From Chryseobacterium sp. MYb7 (GTDB taxonomy: Bacteria > Bacteroidota > Bacteroidia > Flavobacteriales > Weeksellaceae): a DNA stretch of 64,000 nucleotides. The stretch is from contig NZ_PCOU01000016.1 in NCBI RefSeq assembly GCF_002979455.1, positions 51,879 to 115,878 of the forward strand, given 5' to 3'. Under the pieces are notes generated by a model. The model saw only the letters and a list, made by a program, of their open reading frames with translations, had not been told where the DNA came from and ran no database searches. The translations under genes and the position numbers were made by a program. Shown piece after piece: positions 45,343 through 53,783 of the stretch (positions are counted from its first letter, which is position 1; every line of letters starts with the position of its first letter).

Positions 45343-45717
45343 ATGAATGTTCAGCTCAGTACGATTATTTTGTATGTAAAAGATGTGCAGTTACTCAAAA
45401 TTTTCTATGTAGAAAACTTTAATCTGAAAGTAATTGAGGAAGATCCTGTATGGGCTTTACTTGATGCCGGAGGTGCTTATATTGGTTTACACAAAATCGG
45501 AGATCAGTATCTTGAAGAAATAGAAGCGGATCATATTTTTGACAACAATACCAAAATTGTTTTTGATATTGATATGGACATAGAAGCTGCAAAAAATGAT
45601 CTGGTGTCAAAAAAAGTCAAAATGAGGGACATCAAAACTTTTCAGGACTACCCTTTCTGGCTTTGTGACGGGACCGATCCTGAAGGAAATGTATTTCAGC
45701 TAAGAAGAAAAAAATAA
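45343..45717 (+). CDS. VOC/glyoxalase-fold protein
   Basis: The 124-aa protein has two beta-alpha-beta-beta-beta modules: one opens LSTIILYVKDVQLLKIFYVENF, and the second ends DGTDPEGNVFQLRRK, the conserved metal-site Glu/Asn strand. Such proteins can act as isomerases, dioxygenases or drug-binding resistance proteins. The usual first His ligand is not evident, so a binding role is possible. Confidence 0.83.
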   Translation: MNVQLSTIILYVKDVQLLKIFYVENFNLKVIEEDPVWALLDAGGAYIGLHKIGDQYLEEIEADHIFDNNTKIVFDIDMDIEAAKNDLVSKKVKMRDIKTFQDYPFWLCDGTDPEGNVFQLRRKK

Positions 45718-45729
45718 GTAATATTTTCC

Positions 45730-46245
45730 ATGAAAAAGATAATTGCAGCCGCCAGTCTGATTTTAGTTCTTATTCTTTACTATTATCCCTTTTTTGATGA
45801 TAAAAAAATTTCATTTGCTATTATTTTTCTGTGCTTTGTAGTTCTGGTATTTTCAATAGCTAAGCTCTATTCTCCCGACGAAAAAGATTATGAGTCATTT
45901 GAAAAAGAAATGGACGGTCTTCATAAGTTTGATGGAATTTTTCAATACATGAGCGATGGATTTTACTTCAAGCAGAATAAAGAAACGGCATTTATAAAAT
46001 GGAATGAAATAGTTTCAGTATATTCATTTATTATTCCTTCTCCTTTTAATAAAAGACAATCCGGACTGGAAATCATCACCCATGAAAAAAGCTATGAATT
46101 TGATTACAAAGTAACTCCTGGAATTGTAAAATTAAAAGATCAGCTTTCGGATAATCTTCCTACTTGGGAACTGGATTCCCCAACGGTTAGGATAAACAAT
46201 TTTGGGCTTAAAAAGACCTTATTATTTGAAAGGAAAACTGTATAA
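45730..46245 (+). CDS. Membrane-anchored hypothetical protein
   Basis: The 171-aa product has two membrane segments in its first 45 residues, then a soluble domain with a PH-like beta pattern (GFYFKQNKETAFIKWNEIVSVYSF). This resembles small YcxB- or bPH-type membrane proteins. Its domain order is the same as that of the next gene's product, which also has two membrane helices and a bPH-like tail. Function unknown. Confidence 0.55.
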   Translation: MKKIIAAASLILVLILYYYPFFDDKKISFAIIFLCFVVLVFSIAKLYSPDEKDYESFEKEMDGLHKFDGIFQYMSDGFYFKQNKETAFIKWNEIVSVYSFIIPSPFNKRQSGLEIITHEKSYEFDYKVTPGIVKLKDQLSDNLPTWELDSPTVRINNFGLKKTLLFERKTV

Positions 46246-46260
46246 TAAATACGTCTACGC

Positions 46261-46764
46261 ATGCCAATCATTATTAAAATAAAGAACAAGCCTAATTGGG
46301 CAGTTACCATTGTATTGGGTTTAGGTTTATTGATGCTTTCTTTTATTATTCTGATTATTATTCCTCTTACAAGTCTTCAGGAGCAAGGGTTTTATGCTGT
46401 TTTAAACTTTTTTTCCTCTGCCACTCCTTTTGCAGCTTTTTTTATACTTCTCTTATATTTCTGGCTATGGAATACTTTTGGAAAAACAATTCTCACTATT
46501 GAACCTGAACAAATAACAGTCCGATATAAAAACAAGCTGTTTACAAAACCTAAAATTTATCTGAAAAAAGAAATTGATCAGGTTCAGGTAAAAGATTTTC
46601 AAGTAGAAAAATATAAGTTTGGAACCCGCTATCGCTTTTCTCTGAGTGGCTCAACCTATTCTGTTGTTCTTATACAAAGCGGCAACGAAACAAGAATTGT
46701 AGACTGGATCACCGAAACCAAAGCCAGTGAAATAGCAGATGAAATAAAAAAAATGTGGTCTTAA
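46261..46764 (+). CDS. Membrane-anchored hypothetical protein with bPH-like domain
   Basis: The 167-aa product has two hydrophobic segments (about 13-37 and 48-70), then a beta-rich cytoplasmic domain (ILTIEPEQITVRYKNKLFTKPKIYLKKEIDQV) typical of bacterial PH-like domains. No catalytic motif is seen. It follows the preceding membrane gene by 15 bases and touches the next by 1, so the three are likely co-transcribed. Confidence 0.55.
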   Translation: MPIIIKIKNKPNWAVTIVLGLGLLMLSFIILIIIPLTSLQEQGFYAVLNFFSSATPFAAFFILLLYFWLWNTFGKTILTIEPEQITVRYKNKLFTKPKIYLKKEIDQVQVKDFQVEKYKFGTRYRFSLSGSTYSVVLIQSGNETRIVDWITETKASEIADEIKKMWS

Positions 46765-46765
46765 A

Positions 46766-47200
46766 ATGAAAAAAACAGATCAATCAAAACATAATATCTG
46801 TATCTCAAAAATAAAGAGAAGCACTATTAAGCCTTACGATGACTTTCAATGGGCAAAGTTTTATGAAGATAATCATTCTTTTTTTAATGCATATCCAGAC
46901 ATTTCTATCCAGTTAAATGGAGAAGAACTCCTTATCTGTTCTACAATAATCAATTCAGACAATTATAGCATTTTGACAACTCAGAAATTGATCACATTAG
47001 AAAACGGAATTTTGGAATCGGGATTTATTATACATGCAAAAAATGAATTGTATGGAAACTTTAAAGGGTATGGAAATGAGAAATATACTTTCGGAAAGAT
47101 CATCCTTGAAAATGGAAAAACCATGAAATATTTTATTGAAACAGGGAAAGCTTCTATGATTATGATCAGCGGTGTTAAGACTTTAATTCAAATTACATAA
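46766..47200 (+). CDS. Hypothetical protein, 144 aa
   Basis: No family recognised. The product is soluble and rich in beta strands (DISIQLNGEELLICSTI, ENGKTMKYFIETGK). Size and composition resemble immunity proteins of polymorphic toxin systems, but no toxin is adjacent. It is separated from the preceding stop codon by one base. Confidence 0.5.
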   Translation: MKKTDQSKHNICISKIKRSTIKPYDDFQWAKFYEDNHSFFNAYPDISIQLNGEELLICSTIINSDNYSILTTQKLITLENGILESGFIIHAKNELYGNFKGYGNEKYTFGKIILENGKTMKYFIETGKASMIMISGVKTLIQIT

Positions 47201-47286
47201 AGACACCTTCTACTCTCCATCAATAATTTTTTCAAATCCCATGTAATATTACAACACTTAAAAGTGTCTTATTTAAAAAAAATTAC

Positions 47287-48897
47287 ATGAAATTTATTTT
47301 AACCTGTATTGCTGTATTGCTTTCGGTACATCCTCTTTTTTCACAGAAATCGAAACAACTGGAACACTTATTCTCAACGTATGAAAAAGCGGGCTTGCTC
47401 AGTGGTTCCGTTCTGATTGCTGAAAAAGGAAAAATTATTTTTGAAAAAAGCTACGGCTACAGAAATGCTCCTAAAAAAGAGAAAAATACCAATAACAGTA
47501 TTTACCGGGCATTCTCTATGACAAAAATGTTCACTGCAACCGTTATTTTTCAACTGGAAGAACAGGGAAAATTATCTTTGAATGACAAACTCTCCAAATA
47601 TTATCCTGATTTTCCGAAAGGCGACAGCATTACTATTGCCAATCTGCTTTCCCATACATCAGGAATTCCCAATGAAACAAACTCTGAGTATACTGTAGAT
47701 GAGGGAACATTTATAAAATATATTTCTGCAAAACCTTTGAATTTTTCTCCTGGTAAAGATTGGGATTACTCCAATTCCGGATATTATATTCTCGGCTATA
47801 TCATTAAGAAAGTGACAGGTCTGAATTATGATAAAGTAATTGAAAACAATATTCTGAAGCCTTTAAAGATGAATCACAGTGGTTTCAATTTCAATAATGT
47901 GACTGATGAAAACAAAGCATGGGGATATGAATTTTTATCTGATAAAGGGTCTAACGAAGCATTACGCTTTAAAACAGATCACCCTTTTGGTGCAGGAGCC
48001 ATGTATTCTACCGTGGAAGATCTTTTTAAATTCAATGAAGCGCTTAAAAATTACACCATTCTGAAAAAAGAAATCATAGAAAAGGCTTTTACACCTTATC
48101 TTAAGGATCACTATGGATTAGGTTTTCAGATCACGACTGGTTTTGACAAAAAACGAGTAGGTCATGACGGTGGCGGGCCTGGCTATAGAAGCAGATATTA
48201 TAGGGTTTTGGAAGATGATATCTGTCTTATCGTCATGTCAAATTCAGAATTATCACATACAGATTTTATTATTCCTCTGGCAGAAAAAATTCTGTACAAT
48301 AAACCTTATAACATTCCAGCCATTGCAAAAGTGAGTGCAGCGGATTTAAAAAAACTGGAAGGTGTTTATTCCACTGAAAACTCAAATTTTTATATAAACA
48401 GTGCCGAAGGAAAACTGATCTTCAAAGAAGGCGGTTATCCCAGAAATGCTTTATTACCATTAAGCAAAACATATTTTCAGCTGGATGAAAAATTCACCTG
48501 TACATTTCAACCGGATCAAAACGGAAAAATAAATACCCTCGTCATTCATTTCTGGGATGGAACTGTAAAAACGGCAAAAAGAAATACCAATAATCTTATC
48601 TGGGGAATTATTGGAAATGCAACTCCGAACGGCTGGGACGGGAAAGATATTCCGCTGCAGACAGACCCTAAAAATCCTAATATTTATTTCCTGAAAAGTT
48701 ATAAACTGAATAAGGGCAATTTAAAATTCAGGCTTAATAATGATTGGGGATATAGCCTTGGACTGAATAACGATGGTAAAAGTATTGCCCTTGCTGCCTA
48801 TGATTTCCCAATCAATGAAGATGGTCTTTATGATATTGTTCTGGATATGACAAATATTGTAAAACCACAATACAGTATCAAAAAATCAAATCCATAA
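47287..48897 (+). CDS. Serine hydrolase, class C beta-lactamase family, with C-terminal domain
   Basis: The 536-aa exported protein has a signal peptide ending LFSQ and a complete PBP-type site: SMTK (residues 79-82), YSNSGYY with the YxN motif, and HDGGGPG as the third motif. A lipocalin-like or DUF3471-type beta domain follows from about residue 355. Length matches the two-domain peptidase/esterase members rather than beta-lactamases. It is the larger relative of the protein at 41867 and ends at a hairpin terminator. Confidence 0.9.
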   Translation: MKFILTCIAVLLSVHPLFSQKSKQLEHLFSTYEKAGLLSGSVLIAEKGKIIFEKSYGYRNAPKKEKNTNNSIYRAFSMTKMFTATVIFQLEEQGKLSLNDKLSKYYPDFPKGDSITIANLLSHTSGIPNETNSEYTVDEGTFIKYISAKPLNFSPGKDWDYSNSGYYILGYIIKKVTGLNYDKVIENNILKPLKMNHSGFNFNNVTDENKAWGYEFLSDKGSNEALRFKTDHPFGAGAMYSTVEDLFKFNEALKNYTILKKEIIEKAFTPYLKDHYGLGFQITTGFDKKRVGHDGGGPGYRSRYYRVLEDDICLIVMSNSELSHTDFIIPLAEKILYNKPYNIPAIAKVSAADLKKLEGVYSTENSNFYINSAEGKLIFKEGGYPRNALLPLSKTYFQLDEKFTCTFQPDQNGKINTLVIHFWDGTVKTAKRNTNNLIWGIIGNATPNGWDGKDIPLQTDPKNPNIYFLKSYKLNKGNLKFRLNNDWGYSLGLNNDGKSIALAAYDFPINEDGLYDIVLDMTNIVKPQYSIKKSNP

Positions 48898-48932
48898 AAT
48901 CAGCATTTACAAAGTAAAAAATACACATTTTC

Positions 48933-48958
48933 AAACCGTTCCGTCTTCAGAACGGTTT
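48933..48958 (+). terminator. Hairpin terminator
   Basis: AAACCGTTC (48933-48941) and GAACGGTTT (48950-48958) form a perfect 9-bp stem with an 8-base loop, followed by a T run. Confidence 0.85.
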
Positions 48959-49029
48959 TTATTTTTAACATCCATTGATATTTTTTATTATTTTTAACTT
49001 ACACAAAATCAAAACACAAAATATAATTT

Positions 49030-49413
49030 ATGCCTCATTTTATTATAGATTGTTCACAGGATATTCTTCAGGAAAGAACACCTGATGAATTAATGGAAGC
49101 CGTTTATGGCATAGCTAATGCAACAGGTCTGTTTGCTCCCAATGATATTAAAGTCAGGCTTCAGACCTATCAATATTATAAATTAGGTGCAGACAAGAAA
49201 AATTTCCTGCATGTGTTCGGGTATATTATGCAAGGGCGAAGTGCTGAGCAAAAAGCCCATCTTTCCAGACAGATTAGCATGAGGCTTTCAGAATTACTAC
49301 CCGACATTTCTTTTCTTTCAGTAAACATTAGTGATTTCGAAGCAGCAACTTACAGCAACAAAGCACTCATTAATCCTGAGAATACGAATAAAGACCGGCA
49401 TTTCGGATTATAA
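49030..49413 (+). CDS. 5-carboxymethyl-2-hydroxymuconate isomerase-like tautomerase
   Basis: The 127-aa protein starts MPHFIIDCSQDIL, with Pro immediately after the initiator as in tautomerase-superfamily enzymes where it is the catalytic base. The central block KVRLQTYQYYKLG and RSAEQKAHLSRQI match the CHMI (HpaF) family. In degraders of homoprotocatechuate it isomerises a ring-cleavage product. No aromatic pathway gene lies nearby, so its substrate here is uncertain. Confidence 0.85.
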   Translation: MPHFIIDCSQDILQERTPDELMEAVYGIANATGLFAPNDIKVRLQTYQYYKLGADKKNFLHVFGYIMQGRSAEQKAHLSRQISMRLSELLPDISFLSVNISDFEAATYSNKALINPENTNKDRHFGL

Positions 49414-49446
49414 CACCATCTTTCAAACCCAATAAATATTAATATC

Positions 49447-49950
49447 ATGAGCCTAAAAGAATTAGTTAACAAAACCGTACAGTACAACAACTGGGTAGTT
49501 AATAAGTACATCGACTGGTTATCCACAAAGTCCGACGAACAGCTGAATCAGGAAACGATTTCAAGTTTTCCGACTATTTTAAAAACATTACACCACATCT
49601 GGCAAACTCAGGAATACTGGTGGAGTCATATTTCTGAAAAGAATGATTTTGATTTTACTAAAACTACAGAAGCCACCAGCAAAGAAGATGTTTTCAATGC
49701 GATAAGAAACAATTCACAAATGCTGGTAGATTATGTGGAAAGCTTATCTGAGGAAGATCTGTCAAAAAATGTAAAGATAGAATCCCAATGGTTTCGGTGT
49801 GATTTTTCCAAGTACGAATATATTCAGCATGCCATTATCCATGGAACCTATCACAGAGGACAAATCGTAACAATGGGAAGAAATATCGGAATTACGGATG
49901 CTCCTATGACGGATTTTAATTTCTGGAATATTTATAAAGATCAGCAATAA
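49447..49950 (+). CDS. DinB family protein
   Basis: The 167-aa protein is an all-helical DinB/YfiT-type bundle with the metal-binding histidines in KTLHHIWQTQEYWW and IIHGTYHRGQIV. Families of this kind are thiol-dependent S-transferases or of unknown function despite the SOS-related name. It lies directly before the putative replication origin and 33 bases after the tautomerase gene. Confidence 0.88.
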   Translation: MSLKELVNKTVQYNNWVVNKYIDWLSTKSDEQLNQETISSFPTILKTLHHIWQTQEYWWSHISEKNDFDFTKTTEATSKEDVFNAIRNNSQMLVDYVESLSEEDLSKNVKIESQWFRCDFSKYEYIQHAIIHGTYHRGQIVTMGRNIGITDAPMTDFNFWNIYKDQQ

Positions 49951-49962
49951 ACCCATCAATTT

Positions 49963-50278
49963 TGTGGATAAGTATGAAAGAGAATTTCAGAATAGCATTT
50001 CCATTTAATTAAGTTATTGGTTTCAAATCATTTACACTCTAAATAATCAGTTATCCACATTTCTTACTATTTGTGGATAACTTTTTATTACTTAATTTTT
50101 GTTTGTGGATAAACTATGGATAAATTTTTAGATCATAAAAAAAACAATATAAGTATCTATATTTCATTAAATTACAACAAATATTATTTTTTGTGAATTT
50201 TCCACAATAGAAAACCATGTGGATAAGTTTTGTGGATAAACTGTCCACATTTTTACTTTGAATTCATGTTAATCCACA
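49963..50278. other. Putative replication origin (oriC) with DnaA-box cluster
   Basis: This gene-free region of 396 bases holds six perfect DnaA boxes: TGTGGATAA at 49963, 50072, 50104, 50218 and 50231, and its complement TTATCCACA at 50051. Near matches are TATGGATAA (50115), TTTTCCACA (50198), CTGTCCACA (50241) and TAATCCACA (50270). A core of about 70 bases (50124-50190) is almost pure A and T and could be the unwinding element. Box density far above chance and the AT-rich core support an origin. The dnaA gene is not in the window, which is usual in Bacteroidota. Confidence 0.8.
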
Positions 50279-50346
50279 ATTGTAATTCTTATATGATCAT
50301 AGCAATTTTGTAAATTTGTTATTACACACTAATACCAAAATTTGAA

Positions 50347-51126
50347 ATGGAAAACTACGCAATATCATCAGACGGTCAGAAAATTCATTACAAAGAATCC
50401 GGAAACGGAAACACAACATTAATCTTCATTCACGGATGGCTTGGAAATACTGAATGGTGGATAGACCAGCAAAAATATTTAAATAGCCAATATCATATTG
50501 TACAAATGGATCTTGCAGGACACGGAAAATCAGATTCTTCCAGACAGGAATGGACGAGTGCCGGATATGCAGATGATATTAAAGCTGTTGCCGATGCTGT
50601 CAACTCAAATGAGATTATTCTTGTAGGACATTCTATGTCCGGAGCTTATGTACTTGAAGCGTCATTAAAAATCCCACAGGTAAAAGCGTTAATTCTGATT
50701 GATACCCTGAAAAATCTGGATGAAGCTTTCACAGAACAGCAGGCTGAAGAAATTATGTTCACACAGTACATGACAGATTTTAAATATGCTGTGGAAAACT
50801 TCCTGCCTCAATATCTGTTCGTTGAGCAGACTCCTGCTAATGTAAAAGAAAGGCTGCAACACGAATTTCTTCAGAATGAACCTGAAATGGCCATCAATCT
50901 TCTCAGACCTTTATATAAAACTGATTTTAATACCATTGCAAAGCAAGTTCAAATACCCGTTATCGCTATCAATTCTGATGCCTCTCCTACTGACCTGGAA
51001 GCTAATCGCAAATATTTGAAAAACTATGATTATGTTACTATTGAGGGAGTTGGGCATTATCCTATGCTGGAAAAACCGGATGAATTCAATGTTATTTTAG
51101 ATGATGTTCTGAAGAGACTGATTTAA
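50347..51126 (+). CDS. Alpha/beta hydrolase
   Basis: The 259-aa cytoplasmic hydrolase has the full triad context: HGWLGNTEWW oxyanion loop, GHSMSGAY nucleophile elbow, AINSDASPTD near the acid, and GVGHYPMLEKPDEF with the catalytic His. Such enzymes cleave esters or C-C bonds. It lies just to the right of the putative origin and is followed by a DUF1801 gene. Substrate unknown. Confidence 0.9.
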   Translation: MENYAISSDGQKIHYKESGNGNTTLIFIHGWLGNTEWWIDQQKYLNSQYHIVQMDLAGHGKSDSSRQEWTSAGYADDIKAVADAVNSNEIILVGHSMSGAYVLEASLKIPQVKALILIDTLKNLDEAFTEQQAEEIMFTQYMTDFKYAVENFLPQYLFVEQTPANVKERLQHEFLQNEPEMAINLLRPLYKTDFNTIAKQVQIPVIAINSDASPTDLEANRKYLKNYDYVTIEGVGHYPMLEKPDEFNVILDDVLKRLI

Positions 51127-51156
51127 AAAATGATAACTAAAAAAACACAAAAAACT

Positions 51157-51597
51157 ATGGCTAAAGCAAATAAAACCACCGAAACAGACATAAACGTTAC
51201 CGATTTTATTAACTCATTTGTAGAAAAAGATGAAAAGAAAGCTGATAGCTTTCAATTAATACAATTAATGAGTGAATGGTCAGAGTTTGAGCCTAAAATG
51301 TGGGGACCAACCATCATTGGATTTGGCAGTTATCATTATAAATATGCAAGCGGACATGAAGGCGATATGCCGCTTATTGGATTTTCACCCCGTAAAGCGG
51401 AGTTTTCGCTGTATGTTTATTCGCCCACTGAAGAAAGTAAGTATTTATTGGATGACTTGGGAAAATTTAAAATGGGAAAATCCTGTATCTATATCAAAAA
51501 ACTTTCTGATATCAATATTGACACCTTAGAGAAAATGTGCAAGGCAACCATTGCTTATTTAAATGAAAATCAAGAATGTGTCTGTAGAGAAAAATAA
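51157..51597 (+). CDS. DUF1801 family protein
   Basis: The 146-aa protein has the DUF1801 (YdhG-like) pattern: VTDFINSF, MWGPTIIGFGSYHYKYASGHEGD, then a beta strand GFSPRKAEFSLYV and a helical end with CKATIAYL. The ATG at 51157 (MAKANK) is chosen over an in-frame ATG nine codons upstream because the conserved region begins soon after. Function is unknown. Confidence 0.85.
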   Translation: MAKANKTTETDINVTDFINSFVEKDEKKADSFQLIQLMSEWSEFEPKMWGPTIIGFGSYHYKYASGHEGDMPLIGFSPRKAEFSLYVYSPTEESKYLLDDLGKFKMGKSCIYIKKLSDINIDTLEKMCKATIAYLNENQECVCREK

Positions 51598-51724
51598 TGT
51601 AAGTGATTCGTCATAAATTTCTTCTCCAATTCAAAAAACTTCCCGAAATTAGCGGTCTGTGCGTTAAATACTATTCAATGAAATAAAAATTTAAATTACA
51701 ACATACAGCAAAACTTAGTATAAG

Positions 51725-51848
51725 TTTTCTTCGGGGCAGGGCGAAATTCCCTACCGGCGGTTACAGTCCGCGACTCCTTTCTTCTGAAAGGACTGATCTG
51801 GTGAAATTCCGGAACCGACAGTTAAAGTCTGGATGAGAGAAGAAAATG
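51725..51848 (+). ncRNA. FMN riboswitch (RFN element)
   Basis: All conserved blocks of the FMN aptamer are present in order: GGGGCAGGGCGAAATTCCC, CGGCGGTTACAGTCCGCGA, an expansion stem (CTCCTTTC...GAAAGGA), CTGGTGAAATTCC, GGAACCGACAGTTAAAGTC and GGATGAGAG. The outer P1 stem pairs TTTTCTTC (51726-51733) with GAGAAGAAAA. It lies 93 bases before ribB and should lower its expression when FMN is abundant. The gap before the element holds no gene. Confidence 0.96.
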
Positions 51849-51940
51849 AGATGACCAATAAGATTCCTTATGGATTCTTGTTGCGTTGTATTTCATTTCC
51901 ATGTACCGAAGACTATTTTAACTTTTAAAAGTAAAATAAC

Positions 51941-52588
51941 ATGGAAAAATTATTAGAACAATTCGGAGCAACCTCCAAAGAACGTGTAGAAAAAGCACTT
52001 CAGACATTACAACAGGGAAAAGGTATTCTATTAGTAGATGATGAAAACCGCGAAAATGAAGGTGATATCATCTTTCCCGCTTCCACTATTACAGAACAGG
52101 ATATGGCACTTCTGATCCGTGAATGCAGCGGCATCGTCTGCTTATGTATTTCTGAGGAAAAAAGCCGCCATCTCAACCTTCGTCCGATGGTGGAAAACAA
52201 CAATTCAAAAAATCAAACCGCATTTACCATTTCTATTGAAGCCAGAGAGGGTGTAGAATCAGGGGTTTCTGCAAAAGATCGTGTAACAACGATCAGAACC
52301 GCTGTGGCATCAAATGCCCAGGCAGAGCATATTGCAAGTCCAGGACACGTATTCCCCCTGATTGCCAGAAAAGATGGTGTCTTTGAAAGACGTGGACATA
52401 CTGAAGGCAGTGTAGATCTTGTAAAAATGGCCAATCTGGGAGACGATGCCGTACTTTGCGAACTGACCAACGAGGACGGTTCTATGGCAAGACTTCCTGA
52501 AATTGTAGACTTTGCTATCAAAAAAGGGATGAGTGTCGTGACTATCGAAGATATTTATGCTTACCGTAAAATGATTATGAGCAACTAA
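51941..52588 (+). CDS. ribB: 3,4-dihydroxy-2-butanone-4-phosphate synthase
   Basis: RibB converts ribulose 5-phosphate into the four-carbon precursor of riboflavin. The 215-aa protein is the stand-alone form. It has [15 protein letters not shown] near residue 30, the Cys region [31 protein letters not shown] and [11 protein letters not shown]. It is preceded by an FMN riboswitch and followed by a strong terminator, so it forms a self-contained regulated unit. Confidence 0.97.
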   Translation: MEKLLEQFGATSKERVEKALQTLQQGKGILLVDDENRENEGDIIFPASTITEQDMALLIRECSGIVCLCISEEKSRHLNLRPMVENNNSKNQTAFTISIEAREGVESGVSAKDRVTTIRTAVASNAQAEHIASPGHVFPLIARKDGVFERRGHTEGSVDLVKMANLGDDAVLCELTNEDGSMARLPEIVDFAIKKGMSVVTIEDIYAYRKMIMSN

Positions 52589-52610
52589 AATTTAGTTTTT
52601 TAACGCACAG

Positions 52611-52641
52611 AATCGCCGGCTGATTTTATCAGCCGGCGATT
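52611..52641 (+). terminator. ribB terminator
   Basis: A perfect 14-bp stem, AATCGCCGGCTGAT (52611-52624) with ATCAGCCGGCGATT (52628-52641), has a TTT loop. Confidence 0.9.
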
Positions 52642-52719
52642 TCCTTAAATATCTGGATAAAAACGAATTAAATTAAAATTCGGATTGTGTTTTTAATTAA
52701 CTTTAGCAAAAAGTTTATT

Positions 52720-53721
52720 ATGAAAAAATCTATCCTCTTTTTCCTTTTAGGAACATCTGTTATGCTTTCTGCACAGATTACACTCACAAAAGCAGCCAAC
52801 GATCCTGTTTCCGGAGATATTGTTAATTACAATCAGTTAAACGGAACTGTAGATAACTCTGCAACGGGGGCTAACGTTACATTTTCAAACGGAAGTCTTA
52901 CAATGGGAGCTTCTTCACAAACTACTTATTCTGTTCCAACTTCAACTGAAATCACAACATTTCCTGGATCAACCATTAAAATGGTAGACGGCACAAACAC
53001 AATTTATTATAAAGCAACTGCAACCAAACTGGAAATTACAGGAATTGTAAATCCACAGGCCACTTTAAATTTTAATGTAGATAATGGTACTTATAACAAT
53101 TATCCAACAGCTTACGGACCTGCTCAAAACGATAATGCTAAAGGAACTTTCACTTCATCTGTTGCCAACGGATTGTTTAGTGGGACACTGGCTACTCAGG
53201 CTGACGCATACGGAACCCTAATTGTAGGCAACCAAACTTACAGTAATGTTCTTAGAGTAAAGTATACACAGAATTTTAATTTATACTCCTCTTTTGATGT
53301 GATTTATTCTAATCCAATAGGAACGGTTACCAATACCGCTTATGCCTATTACGATGCTTCTCACAGATATGCGCTACTTAGCACGACCAGCGGAAACATT
53401 AGTGTTCCTTTATTAGGTATCAACCAATCCACATCAAGTGCGCAGGCTTTAAGCGAGACATTCCTTTCTATAAGCAATGCAGCAAAAAAAGAAAATCTAG
53501 TTGTTTATCCTAACCCTGCAAAAGACTTTATTGGTTTCAAAGGAAATACAGATAATTATTCCAAAGCAAATATTTACAGTCTGGATGGAAAACTGGTTAA
53601 AACTTCAGAGGTAAAATCCGGAAACATTCAGATCTCAGACCTTCCACCAGCTTCTTATTTCATTGAGATCAGCGGAAAAAATACTGCAGACAAAAAGAAT
53701 ACAAAATTCATCAAGAAATAA
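52720..53721 (+). CDS. Secreted protein with T9SS type A sorting domain
   Basis: The 333-aa product has an 18-residue signal peptide (ILFFLLGTSVMLSAQ). A beta-rich middle of about 230 residues follows, rich in Thr, Asn and Ser and with no recognised enzyme motif. The C-terminal 75-residue T9SS sorting domain carries VVYPNPAKDF, YSLDGKLVKT and PPASYFIEISG. The ATG at 52720 starts the signal peptide and is preferred to an upstream in-frame start. It is exported through the type IX system to the surface or medium. Confidence 0.85.
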   Translation: MKKSILFFLLGTSVMLSAQITLTKAANDPVSGDIVNYNQLNGTVDNSATGANVTFSNGSLTMGASSQTTYSVPTSTEITTFPGSTIKMVDGTNTIYYKATATKLEITGIVNPQATLNFNVDNGTYNNYPTAYGPAQNDNAKGTFTSSVANGLFSGTLATQADAYGTLIVGNQTYSNVLRVKYTQNFNLYSSFDVIYSNPIGTVTNTAYAYYDASHRYALLSTTSGNISVPLLGINQSTSSAQALSETFLSISNAAKKENLVVYPNPAKDFIGFKGNTDNYSKANIYSLDGKLVKTSEVKSGNIQISDLPPASYFIEISGKNTADKKNTKFIKK

Positions 53722-53728
53722 TAAAACA

Positions 53729-53760
53729 AAATCCCCACTCCTACAAATGAGCGGGGATTT
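53729..53760. terminator. Bidirectional terminator
   Basis: AAATCCCCACTC (53729-53740) pairs with GAGCGGGGATTT (53749-53760) with one mismatch. It separates the T9SS protein gene from the convergent receptor gene. Confidence 0.75.
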
Positions 53761-53783
53761 CTTATTAACATTCAAAATTATTT

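Noticed and set aside
41867..48897. True beta-lactamase resistance genes
   Set aside because: Both proteins have the class C fold motifs, but one lacks the third motif and the other is a two-domain peptidase-type member. Resistance cannot be claimed from sequence.
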